Source: Rhodoblastus sp.
GTDB taxonomy: Bacteria > Pseudomonadota > Alphaproteobacteria > Rhizobiales > Beijerinckiaceae
Direction of reading: 5' to 3'
Assembly (NCBI GenBank): GCA_013693735.1
Contig: CP059255.1
Span: forward strand, 624,984-630,816
DNA: 5,833 nucleotides
The notes under the pieces were generated by a model. It was not told where the DNA came from. It did not search any database and saw nothing but the letters and a program-made list of their open reading frames with translations. This document shows, piece after piece, positions 1 to 5,833 of this stretch. Both the position numbers and the translations under genes were made by a program. The stretch's first letter is position 1, and every line of letters begins with the position of its first letter.

Positions 1-300
1 GACCGTCGCCGGGAACAGCGTGAAGAACTCTTCGAGCACCTTGGTGTTGGTGACCAGCGAGGTGCCGAAATCGCCATGCAGCAGGCCCCAGACATAATCG
101 AGGAACTGCTTCCACACCGGCTGGTCGAGGCCCAGCTCATGGCGGAAATAGGCGAGCCGCTCGGGACTGATGCCGCGTTCGCCGACGCGCACCTCGACAG
201 GGTCGCCCGGCACCAGCCGGATCGCCACGAAGGTGAGGAACATCAGGGCGAAGAAGGTGGGAACCGTCAGCGCCAGACGCTTGAGGAAGAACTTGATCAT
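1..300 (-). CDS. dppB: Dipeptide ABC transporter permease DppB (N-terminal part, runs off the window)
   Basis: Inner-membrane permease subunit of a DppABCDF-type ABC importer that moves di/oligopeptides from the periplasm into the cytoplasm. The ATG at 300 opens 100 codons that run off the left edge, so the C-terminal two thirds or more is missing. The protein begins MIKFFLKRLALTVPTFF; residues about 9-28 form the first membrane helix, followed by RLVPGDPV (residues 28-35) and LHGDFGTSL (about 73-81), both typical of DppB/OppB N-termini. The gene lies 116 bases downstream of dppA on the same strand, the usual dppA-dppB order, so co-transcription is likely. No good Shine-Dalgarno sequence precedes the ATG (only a GGG about 10 bases upstream), which may mean weaker translation than dppA. 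OppB or NikB relatives share the fold; the adjacent DppA favours dppB. Confidence 0.93.
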   Translation of the reverse strand, partial: MIKFFLKRLALTVPTFFALMFLTFVAIRLVPGDPVEVRVGERGISPERLAYFRHELGLDQPVWKQFLDYVWGLLHGDFGTSLVTNTKVLEEFFTLFPATV

Positions 301-416
301 GCCAAACCCGACAGGGCGACGGCGGCCGCGCGGCCGTCCGCGCCGTTATTGGCCCATCGCTTAGCCCGCGACGCGGGCATGCGGGGGCGGCCTGGCGGCC
401 GCCCCCTCGCCTTCGC
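301..416 (-). other. dppA-dppB spacer with several GC-rich inverted repeats
   Basis: The spacer holds three inverted repeats. Positions 383-392 and 397-406 are perfect 10-base complements around a 4-base loop. Positions 364-369 and 373-378 pair around 3 bases. Positions 323-336 are a perfect 14-base palindrome (CGGCCGCGCGGCCG). None is followed by a T-run on the minus strand, so a classical intrinsic terminator is not supported. Stem-loops between the binding-protein gene and the permease gene of ABC operons are known to protect the upstream mRNA and lower downstream expression; that role here is inference. Confidence 0.5.
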
Positions 417-2019
417 TCACTTCACGTCGACGCCGTTGAAGTGATGGGCGCCGAACGGGCTCTGCTTGAAGCCTTCGACATTGGCGCGCATCGCCTCGTA
501 GACCACCGAATGGGCGATCTTCATGTCGGGGGCGTCTTCGTGCTCGATCGCCTGCATCTCTTCGTAGAGCTTGGCGCGGGCGGCCTGATCGGAGAGGCCG
601 CGCGCCTTGATCAGCCTGTCGTCGTAGTCCTTGTTGCACCACTTCGTCAGGTTCTGGCCGCCGGCCCGCGCGCCGGAGCAGCCGCGCAGGAAGAAGAAGT
701 TGTCCGGGTCGCCGTTGTCGCCGGTCCAGCCGAGCTGCGCGGTCATGTGCTCGCCCTGCTGGGCGCGCTTGCGATACTCGCCCCATTCGTAGGTGACGAG
801 CTTGGCGTTGACGCCGACCTTGGCGAGATCGGCCTGCATCATCTCGGCGATGCGCTTGGCGTTGGGGTTATACGGGCGCTGCACCGGCATGCCACAGGTC
901 GATGTCGAGCGGCGTCGTCACGCCCGCCTTGGCGAGCAGCTCCTTGGCCTTGGCGGCGTCGAACGGCCAGTCCTTGACGTCCTTGTTGTAGCCCCACAGC
1001 GTCGGCGGGATCAGGTTCACCGCCGCGGTGCCCGCGCCGAGATAGACGTCCTTGATGATCGCCGCCTTGTCGATGGCCATGTTCAGCGCCTGACGCACCT
1101 CCTTCTTGTCGAAGGGAGGCTTGGTCACGTTGAAGGCCCAATAGGCGATGTTGAGGCCGGGCTGGTTGATCACCTTCAGCGCCGGGTCTTTCTGCATCTC
1201 GGGCAGATCGGCCTGACGCGGCGCGATGATGAACTGGCACTCGTTGGCCTTCAGCTTGGCGTAGCGCGCCGTCGGGTCGGGCGTGATCGCGAAGACGAGG
1301 TCGTCGACCAGCGCCTTCTCGCCGTAGAAGGCGGGGTTCGCCTTGTAGCGGATCATCGCGTCCTTCTGATAGGCGACGAAGGAGAACGGGCCCGTGCCCA
1401 CCGGCGCCTGATCGAACTGTTCGGGCTTGCCGGCCTTGAGCAGCATGTCGGCGTATTCGGCCGAATGGATCGCCATGAAATCCATCGCCAGATTGGCGAG
1501 GATCGGCGCGTTCGGCTCGTTCAGGGTCATCCTGATCGTCGAATCGTCGACCTTCTCGAACGATTTGACGTTCTTCTTCATGTCCATGTCGGAGAAGTAG
1601 TCGTATTTGCCGCCCGACACCTTGTGATAAGGGTGGCTCTCGTCGGCCTGACGATTGAAGGAGAACATCACGTCGTCGGCGTTGAAGTCGCGCGTCGGCG
1701 TGAAGGCGAGGCCGTTCTGCGGCTTGATCGCGTGGAACTTGACGCCCTTGCGCAGCTTGAAGGTGAACACCTTGCCGTCTTCGGAGACGGTCCAGCTTTC
1801 GGCGAGGCCGGGAACGACTTTGGTGGAGCCGCGCTCGAATTCGGTGAGCTTGTTGTAGACGCCGCGCGCGGCGTCGAACGAGGTGCCGGTGGTGTTGAGC
1901 GCCGGCGTGAAGTTCTCGGGCGAACCCTCCGAGCAATAGACCAGCGTCTTGGCCTGGAGCGCGCTCGCGCCCAGAAGGAGGGCGGCGAGGCTCATCGCCG
2001 CGATGCGGATCGTTTTCAT
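417..2019 (-). pseudogene. dppA: Dipeptide-binding periplasmic protein DppA, apparent frameshift at about 891
   Basis: Solute-binding protein (family 5, SBP_bac_5) that captures peptides in the periplasm for the DppBC permease. The start at 2019 is chosen because GGGAG lies 5 bases upstream and the N-terminus is a clean signal peptide, MKTIRIAAMSLAALLLGASA, with likely cleavage after ALQA (residue 23). Mature motifs match DppA: VYCSEGSPENF, HKVSGGKYDYF, GTGPFSFVAYQKD, ITPDPTARYAKL, LIPPTLWGYN. The frame then breaks. After ...DIDLW (codon 376, positions 894-892) the reading frame gives HAGAAPV and a stop at 868, while the family sequence continues one frame over from 890 as MPVQRPYNPNAKRIAEMMQ to HHFNGVDVK and a stop at 417. 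Relatives read DLWAMPVQRPYNPN, so two bases seem to be missing between TGG and ATG. Restoring them gives 534 aa, almost exactly the length of E. coli DppA. Read literally, the product would be 383 aa and lack the C-terminal part of the binding fold. Identity as DppA is nearly certain; whether the break is biological or a sequencing error is open. Confidence 0.9.
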
Positions 2020-2024
2020 GACAT

Positions 2025-2029
2025 CTCCC
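2025..2029 (-). promoter_or_regulatory. Ribosome binding site of dppA
   Basis: On the minus strand this reads GGGAG, 5 bases before the ATG at 2019. It decides the dppA start: the frame stays open upstream to 2151, but that stretch (MPWPLNPDSM...) has no signal-peptide character, whereas the ATG after this site begins a typical one. Confidence 0.7.
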
Positions 2030-2089
2030 AACTGGCGCGTCGTTCGCGCATGATCTTGGGCGAAGGCGTCGAGGCCCTCGCCCTGGACG

Positions 2090-2110
2090 GGCGGCCGGAA
2101 GCCGGCCGTC
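2090..2110. other. GC-rich hairpin in the dppA / transferase divergent intergenic region
   Basis: Positions 2090-2098 pair with 2102-2110 around the loop AAG: nine pairs, one of them G-U when read as plus-strand RNA. It sits about 70 bases upstream of the dppA start and about 110 bases upstream of the transferase start, so it could fall in either leader or be a DNA-level site. No T-run follows it. The rest of 2020-2217 shows no promoter I can defend. Confidence 0.3.
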
Positions 2111-2125
2111 GCCTGTGGCAGCATC

Positions 2126-2137
2126 GAATCCGGATTC
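2126..2137. other. Perfect 12-base palindrome, possible operator
   Basis: GAATCCGGATTC reads the same on both strands and lies between two divergent genes, where a regulator dimer could bind. Its right end, GATTCAG, recurs at 2160-2166. No regulator gene lies next to it and I recognise no known operator consensus, so the assignment is speculative. Confidence 0.25.
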
Positions 2138-2191
2138 AGCGGCCAAGGCAAACGAAATCGATTCAGACCGCGCGCGCCGCGTGACGGGAGC

Positions 2192-2199
2192 GGGAGGAG
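2192..2199 (+). promoter_or_regulatory. Shine-Dalgarno-like sequence unusually far from the transferase start
   Basis: GGGAGGAG is the only strong purine-rich ribosome-binding candidate, but it ends 18 bases before the ATG at 2218, well beyond the usual 5-10. No in-frame ATG, GTG or TTG lies at the right distance and no early in-frame alternative exists downstream. Either the spacing is tolerated, the site is unused, or an indel also affects this leader. Confidence 0.35.
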
Positions 2200-2217
2200 C
2201 GGTTAAGCCGTCGCCCC

Positions 2218-3256
2218 ATGCATACCGATTTCGTTTTCGTCGTCGTCCCCGCCTGGCGGCTTATCGTCCTTGTTCTCGCCGCCTCGGCGGCGCTGACGGC
2301 GGCGCTGATCGTCGCCCTGACGCCCGTGATGCGGCGCTACGCGATGGCGCGCCCTTCGGCGCGAGGCCTGCACACGATTCCGACGCCGCAAGGCGCGGGG
2401 CTTGCGATCATGCTGGCGATCCTTTCGCTCGCGGCCGCCGGAATGGCCTGGACAGGCGCGCCGCTTTCGCAGGCGCCAGCGTCGCTGGTCGCGCTGCTCG
2501 CCGGGGCCGCTGCGTTGGCGGCGCTCGGCGCGGCGGACGACATTCTCCAGCTGAGCGCAGGCGCGCGGCTCGCGGCGCAATTCGTCGCCGCCGGCGCGGT
2601 GGTCTGGACGACTCCGGCGACGCTCGTCGGCGGCTATGGCGCGCTCGCCCTCCTGCTCTGGCTGGCGGCGACGAGCGTCGGCCTCGTCTGGTTCGTGAAT
2701 CTGACGAATTTCATGGACGGCATGGACGGCATGACCGTCGTCGGGCTCGGCGCGCCGGCGCTGTTCGCCGCGCTCGCCAATCTGGCGGGTCATGGCGAGC
2801 CTGCGACCGGACTTGTCTGTCTGGCGGCCGTCGGCGGGCTGCTCGGCTTCTTCCCGTTCAACGCTCCTCGCGCCAAGCTGTTTCTGGGCGACGTCGGCAG
2901 TCTGTCGCTCGGGCTGATCGTCGGCGCGGGCCTGCTGCGGCTGGCCGCCGCCGGCCAGCCCGTCGCGGCGCTGATCGCCCCGCTCTACTATCTCTGCGAC
3001 GCGACGCTCACGCTGTATCTGCGCTGGCGGCGCGGGGAAAATCTCGCGCAGGCCCATCGCAGCCATTTCTACCAGCGCGCGGTGACCGGCGGCATGGGCG
3101 TGTGGGGCGTGCTGGCGCGGGTCGGAACGTTGAACGCCGCGTTGACCGGACTGGCGGCGGCGGCGCTGCGCGTCGACCCGCCGCTTGCTCGCCGCGCTGG
3201 CGGTCGCGGCGATCCTCGTTGCGCTGACGCTGCGCCGGCTGGCGCGCGGCGCGTGA
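2218..3256 (+). CDS. MraY/WecA/WbpL-family undecaprenyl-phosphate sugar-1-phosphate transferase, apparent frameshift near the 3' end
   Basis: Integral membrane glycosyltransferase (family 4) that transfers a HexNAc-type sugar-1-phosphate from a UDP-sugar to undecaprenyl phosphate on the cytoplasmic face of the inner membrane, starting a polysaccharide unit. Visible motifs: PTPQGAG (56-61), a DD pair in AADDIL (D107, D108), NLTNFMDGMDGM (161-172), FLGDVGSL (222-229) and AHRSHFYQR (279-287), all hallmarks of the family; many hydrophobic helices lie between them. The frame opened at 2218 is family-like to VDPP (residues 319-322, ending at 3183). It then becomes an Arg/Gly/Pro-rich sequence that would run antisense through the next gene to 3681. 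One frame over, from 3185, it continues as LLAALAVAAILVALTLRRLA and RGA, a final helix with a basic tail, to TGA at 3254-3256. Removing one base (for example C3184) gives 345 aa, normal for the family. No other in-frame start fits. The donor sugar is unknown; WbpL-like use of a 6-deoxy-HexNAc is suggested by the neighbouring dehydratase. Confidence 0.87.
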
Positions 3257-3262
3257 GCCGGC
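3244..3262. repeat. Direct repeat, copy 1, across the transferase stop codon
   Basis: A 19-base unit (GCGCGGCGCGTGAGCCGGC) that recurs at 3267-3286 with one extra T. The repeat period is 23 bases. This copy contains the TGA stop (3254-3256) of the transferase. Confidence 0.6.
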
Positions 3263-3286
3263 CTCAGCGCGGCGCGTTGAGCCGGC
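3257..3286. terminator. Candidate bidirectional hairpin between convergent genes
   Basis: Positions 3257-3261 pair with 3282-3286 and 3263-3266 pair with 3278-3281, with C3262 bulged and an 11-base loop: nine pairs in all. The dehydratase stop codon (3264-3266) lies inside the stem and the transferase stop is immediately to the left. With only 7 bases between the two stops, any terminator must overlap coding sequence. There is no T-run on either strand, so rho-independent termination is only a possibility. Confidence 0.3.
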
Positions 3287-5225
3287 GCGCGGCCGCGAGA
3301 TCGACCACCGCGCCGCCGGACCTCGCCTCGGCTTCGGCTCTGGCGCGGATCGGCTTGCGCCGCGCGAAGGCCGGGATGGCGGCGCCGAGCGTCGCCTCGG
3401 CGGCGGCGCGGTCGCCGGCCTTCACCGCCGCCGCGAGCGCTGAGAGCCAGGCCTCGATCTGGCCGCGCTCGAAGACGGGCGTGCGCGCGGCGGTGACGCC
3501 GTCGACGCCGATGTCGACGGAGGGCTCGTGCGAGGAGAACAAGACCTCGTTCAGCCGCTCGCCGTCGCGTGCGCCGGTGAAGACGATCTCGACGTCCTTG
3601 CCCGGCTCGAAGCCGGCGAGACGGATCATGCGGCTGGCGAGATCGACGATGCGGGCGGGCTGGCCCATCTTCAACACGTAGACGCAGGCGGCCTCCGCGC
3701 CCTCCTCCGGGCGCAGCGCGTGGCTGGCGGCGGTCAGCACGAGGTCGCAGGCCTCGCGCACCGTCATGAAATAACGCACCATGTCGGGATGGGTGACGGT
3801 GACCGGGCCGCCGCGCGCGATCTGCTGCTTGAACTTGGGAACCACCGAGCCGACCGAGCCGAGCACGTTGCCGAAGCGCACGCAGATCACGCGCCGCGCG
3901 CCGTCGCCGCGCTCCTCCTCGTCGAGCGATTGCGCGTAGATCTCGGCGAAGCGTTTGGTCGCGCCGAGGATGGAGACCGGATCGACCGCCTTGTCGGTCG
4001 AGATCATCACCACCGCCTGCGCCTTGCGGGCGGCGTCCATGACGTTCTTCGAGCCGAAAATATTGGTTTTGACGCCTTCCGCCCAGTCGCGTTCGAGAAA
4101 CGGCAGCTGCTTCAGCGCTGCGGCGTGGAAGACCAGATGCGGGTCGAAGCCGGAGAAGACAGCGTCGAGACGGTCGCGGTCGCGCACGTCGGCGATGACG
4201 CCGGCGATCTTCACCCCGATCTTGGTTTCGGCCAGCTCTTCGAGAATGGCGTGCAGCGAGGGCTCGGAATTCTCGACGATCAGCAATTCGCCGGCGCCGA
4301 AGGCGACGACGCGGCGGCAGATCTCCGAGCCGATGGAGCCGCCGCCGCCGGTGACCAGCACGCGCTTGTCGCGCAAAGCCTGGACGAGGCGATCGCGGTC
4401 GACCTCGACGGAGGGGCGAAACAGCAGGTCCTCGATCTCGATCGGCTTCAGCGCGCCTTGCGCGTCGTCGGAATCGAGGGTCTGAAGCCGCTGGAGCTGC
4501 ACGCCGAGGCGGCGGGCGGTGGCCAGCAGGCGTTCGGTCGCGTCGTCGGGGGCGAACTCCTCGGGGGCGAAGATCAAGCGGCGCACGGGGATGTTGTTGT
4601 CGGCGAACTCGCCGACGACGCGCTCCAGATCGTCGTAGTCGCCGAGCACCGGCACGCCGCGGATCTGCGCGCCGTGATCGGTGGCGCGCGGCGACAGGAT
4701 GCCGCGCGCCTCGACCTCGCGATTCTTGTTGGCTTCGAGCGCGCGCAAGACCAGATCGGCCTCCGCCGCGCGGCCCAGCACCAGCGCGGCGCCGCGGCTG
4801 ACCTCGGAGCCGTGACGCGATTGCAGATATTTGAAATAGCGATAGGCGAGCCGCGGCCCGCCCAGCAGGAACATCTGCATCACCCAATAAAGAAAAGCCG
4901 CCTTCTCGCCGAACAGGAACATCGGCGAGACGCCGCGGGCATACATCGCGTAATCGACGACGAGCAGCGACAGGGCCAGAAAGCTCGCGGCCTTGAAGAT
5001 GTTGAACAGGTCGGGCAGCGAGGCGAAACGCCATTTCGACCGGTAGAGGCCGACCCGCCAATACGCGAGCGCGGCCAGAACCAGCAAGATCGGCAGAATG
5101 CGGGCGAAGGCGGCCAGGCGCGGCTCGATCTCGGCGATAGGCCAGCGCAGGAAGATGCTGAGCGCATAGGCGAGCGCCGTCATCACGAGGTCGTGGACGA
5201 TGATGGTGACGCGTTTGATGTCCAT
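3264..5225 (-). CDS. Membrane-bound UDP-sugar 4,6-dehydratase, WbpM/CapD/FlaA1 family
   Basis: Predicted NAD(P)-dependent nucleotide-sugar 4,6-dehydratase/epimerase making UDP-4-keto-6-deoxy-HexNAc (typically from UDP-GlcNAc) for O-antigen, capsule or glycan synthesis. The 653-aa product has the full long-form architecture. Hydrophobic helices lie at about 8-28, 41-58, 77-95 and 108-122; a first nucleotide-binding-like domain at about 145-260 ([18 protein letters not shown]); the SDR dehydratase domain at about 287-580. The dinucleotide-binding loop is [13 protein letters not shown] (289-301). Other SDR signatures are ADVRDRDRL (345-353), HAAALKQLP (367-375), [20 protein letters not shown] (409-428) and [15 protein letters not shown] (449-463). 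The residue equivalent to the catalytic Tyr/Met appears to be Leu420, four before Lys424. The start at 5225 is chosen because [13 protein letters not shown] begins the first helix; the frame stays open upstream to 5804, but that part is antisense to pheT. Only a weak GGGA precedes the ATG. It converges on the transferase gene, a likely pathway partner. PglF/CapD/WbpM assignments cannot be separated by eye. Confidence 0.93.
   Translation of the reverse strand: MDIKRVTIIVHDLVMTALAYALSIFLRWPIAEIEPRLAAFARILPILLVLAALAYWRVGLYRSKWRFASLPDLFNIFKAASFLALSLLVVDYAMYARGVSPMFLFGEKAAFLYWVMQMFLLGGPRLAYRYFKYLQSRHGSEVSRGAALVLGRAAEADLVLRALEANKNREVEARGILSPRATDHGAQIRGVPVLGDYDDLERVVGEFADNNIPVRRLIFAPEEFAPDDATERLLATARRLGVQLQRLQTLDSDDAQGALKPIEIEDLLFRPSVEVDRDRLVQALRDKRVLVTGGGGSIGSEICRRVVAFGAGELLIVENSEPSLHAILEELAETKIGVKIAGVIADVRDRDRLDAVFSGFDPHLVFHAAALKQLPFLERDWAEGVKTNIFGSKNVMDAARKAQAVVMISTDKAVDPVSILGATKRFAEIYAQSLDEEERGDGARRVICVRFGNVLGSVGSVVPKFKQQIARGGPVTVTHPDMVRYFMTVREACDLVLTAASHALRPEEGAEAACVYVLKMGQPARIVDLASRMIRLAGFEPGKDVEIVFTGARDGERLNEVLFSSHEPSVDIGVDGVTAARTPVFERGQIEAWLSALAAAVKAGDRAAAEATLGAAIPAFARRKPIRARAEAEARSGGAVVDLAAARRLNAPR
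3267..3286. repeat. Direct repeat, copy 2, in the last codons of the dehydratase gene
   Basis: The same unit as 3244-3262 with one inserted T (GCGTTGAG in place of GCGTGAG). It encodes part of the extreme C-terminus of the dehydratase on the minus strand. The pair looks like a small local duplication at the junction of the two convergent genes. Confidence 0.6.
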
Positions 5226-5408
5226 GATCCCGTCGCGGCGCAGCGCCGGAACGCGGCGCCGTCGGGTTCTATACCTCTTTCGTTCGGCCGACGCGACTGT
5301 CGAGACGGGCCCGGCGCGACGCGGGGTGGAAAATCGGGCCGTGGCGCGGTAATCGACCGGCCGACCCTTCTTCTCGTTCCGCGGCCCCGCCGCGGGAGCC
5401 CCGTCCCG
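5226..5408. other. Divergent intergenic region between the dehydratase gene and pheT
   Basis: These 183 bases should carry the promoters of both divergent genes. Apart from the pheT ribosome binding site, I see no convincing promoter, riboswitch or attenuator. In particular there is no visible Phe-rich leader peptide followed by a terminator, as found upstream of pheST in E. coli. Confidence 0.4.
5394..5398 (+). promoter_or_regulatory. Ribosome binding site of pheT
   Basis: GGGAG lies 10 bases upstream of the ATG at 5409. It supports that start, which also matches the conserved [10 protein letters not shown]-terminus of PheT. Confidence 0.6.
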
Positions 5409-5833
5409 ATGAAATTCACCCTCTCCTGGCTCAAGGACCATCTCGACACGTCCGCCTCGCTCGCCGAGATCGTCGAGACGCTGACCCGCATCGGGCTGGA
5501 GGTCGAGGGTCTCGACGATCCCGCCGCCAGGCTCGGCGATTTCACCATCGCCTCTGTCGTCGAGGCCGTGCAGCACCCCAACGCCGACCGGCTGCGGGTG
5601 TGCAAGGTGGATACGGGATCGGGCGCCCCGGTTCAGGTCGTGTGCGGCGCGCCCAACGCCCGCGCCGGCATGAAGAGCGTCTTCTCGCCGCCGGGAACCT
5701 ACATCCCCGGCAAGAACATCACGCTCGGCAAGGGCGTCATCCGCGGCGTCGAATCGCTCGGCATGCTGTGCTCGGGCGCCGAGCTTCAGCTCTCCGACGA
5801 TCATGACGGCATTCTCGACCTGCCCGCCGACGC
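5409..5833 (+). CDS. pheT: Phenylalanine-tRNA ligase beta subunit PheT (N-terminal part, runs off the window)
   Basis: Beta chain of the cytoplasmic alpha2-beta2 phenylalanyl-tRNA synthetase, which charges tRNA-Phe; the beta chain also carries the editing site. Only 141 codons of a gene normally around 800 codons long are present and the frame is open at the edge. The N-terminus, [20 protein letters not shown], is the canonical PheT start with [14 protein letters not shown] following. Residues about 40-141 are the start of the tRNA-binding OB-fold: [15 protein letters not shown] (56-70), [12 protein letters not shown] (78-89), [14 protein letters not shown] (94-107) and [16 protein letters not shown] (111-126). 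pheS is not immediately upstream; the neighbour is the divergent dehydratase gene, so this gene probably has its own promoter. Identification is secure. Confidence 0.96.
   Translation, partial: MKFTLSWLKDHLDTSASLAEIVETLTRIGLEVEGLDDPAARLGDFTIASVVEAVQHPNADRLRVCKVDTGSGAPVQVVCGAPNARAGMKSVFSPPGTYIPGKNITLGKGVIRGVESLGMLCSGAELQLSDDHDGILDLPAD

Noticed and set aside
868..915. Programmed ribosomal frameshifting in dppA
   Set aside because: There is no slippery heptamer or in-frame stop right at the shift point, and this gene family is not known to use recoding. A plain indel is simpler.
793..2184. A 463-codon open frame on the plus strand
   Set aside because: It is antisense to dppA, whose frames carry clear family motifs. 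Its His/Arg/Val-rich translation shows no domain.
3257..3681. C-terminal extension of the transferase to 487 aa
   Set aside because: It lies antisense inside the dehydratase gene and lacks the final helix, which is found one frame over; best explained by a one-base indel.
2203..5061. A 952-codon open frame on the minus strand
   Set aside because: It crosses the transferase antisense and the dehydratase out of frame, and its translation is low-complexity Arg/Ala/Gly. It is an artefact of high GC content.
5268..5303. TATAGA (5273-5268) and TCGACA (5303-5298) on the minus strand as a promoter for the dehydratase
   Set aside because: The two boxes are 24 bases apart rather than about 17, and no acceptable -35 exists at the right distance.
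5226..5804. N-terminal extension of the dehydratase frame up to 5804
   Set aside because: The extension is antisense to the well-conserved pheT start, and the membrane N-terminus [13 protein letters not shown] begins at 5225.

Overview
This window is ordinary chromosomal DNA from a strongly GC-rich bacterium. The protein sequences (DppA/DppB, a WbpM/CapD-type dehydratase, an alphaproteobacterial-looking PheT) and the G/C-ending codon use suggest an alphaproteobacterium, probably Hyphomicrobiales (Rhizobiales). That placement is inference by eye, not a search result.

Layout, left to right. (1) Positions 1-2019, minus strand: a dipeptide ABC-transporter operon. dppA (periplasmic binding protein) comes first and is followed, after a 116-base spacer rich in inverted repeats, by dppB (permease), of which only the first 100 residues lie in the window. 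(2) Positions 2020-2217: divergent intergenic region between dppA and the next gene, with a GC-rich hairpin and a 12-base perfect palindrome. (3) Positions 2218-3256, plus strand: an integral-membrane sugar-1-phosphate transferase of the MraY/WecA/WbpL family. (4) Positions 3264-5225, minus strand: a full-length membrane-bound nucleotide-sugar 4,6-dehydratase of the WbpM/CapD/FlaA1 family, convergent with the transferase; their stop codons are separated by only 7 bases. (5) Positions 5226-5408: a second divergent intergenic region. (6) Positions 5409 to the window end, plus strand: the N-terminal part of pheT, the phenylalanyl-tRNA synthetase beta chain.

How the genes work together. DppA and DppB belong to one peptide-uptake system. 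The transferase and the dehydratase fit one pathway: the dehydratase family makes UDP-4-keto-6-deoxy-HexNAc from UDP-HexNAc, and the transferase family loads a HexNAc-derived sugar-phosphate onto undecaprenyl phosphate, the first membrane step of O-antigen, capsule or other glycan synthesis. pheT is an unrelated housekeeping gene.

The most notable observation is that two genes are disrupted by frameshifts visible from the sequence alone. dppA lacks two bases at about 891, and the transferase has one base too many at about 3184. Repairing both gives proteins of normal length (534 and 345 aa), so sequencing or assembly errors are at least as likely as real mutations. I see no mobile element, CRISPR array, tRNA or rRNA gene, and no convincing new biological system.
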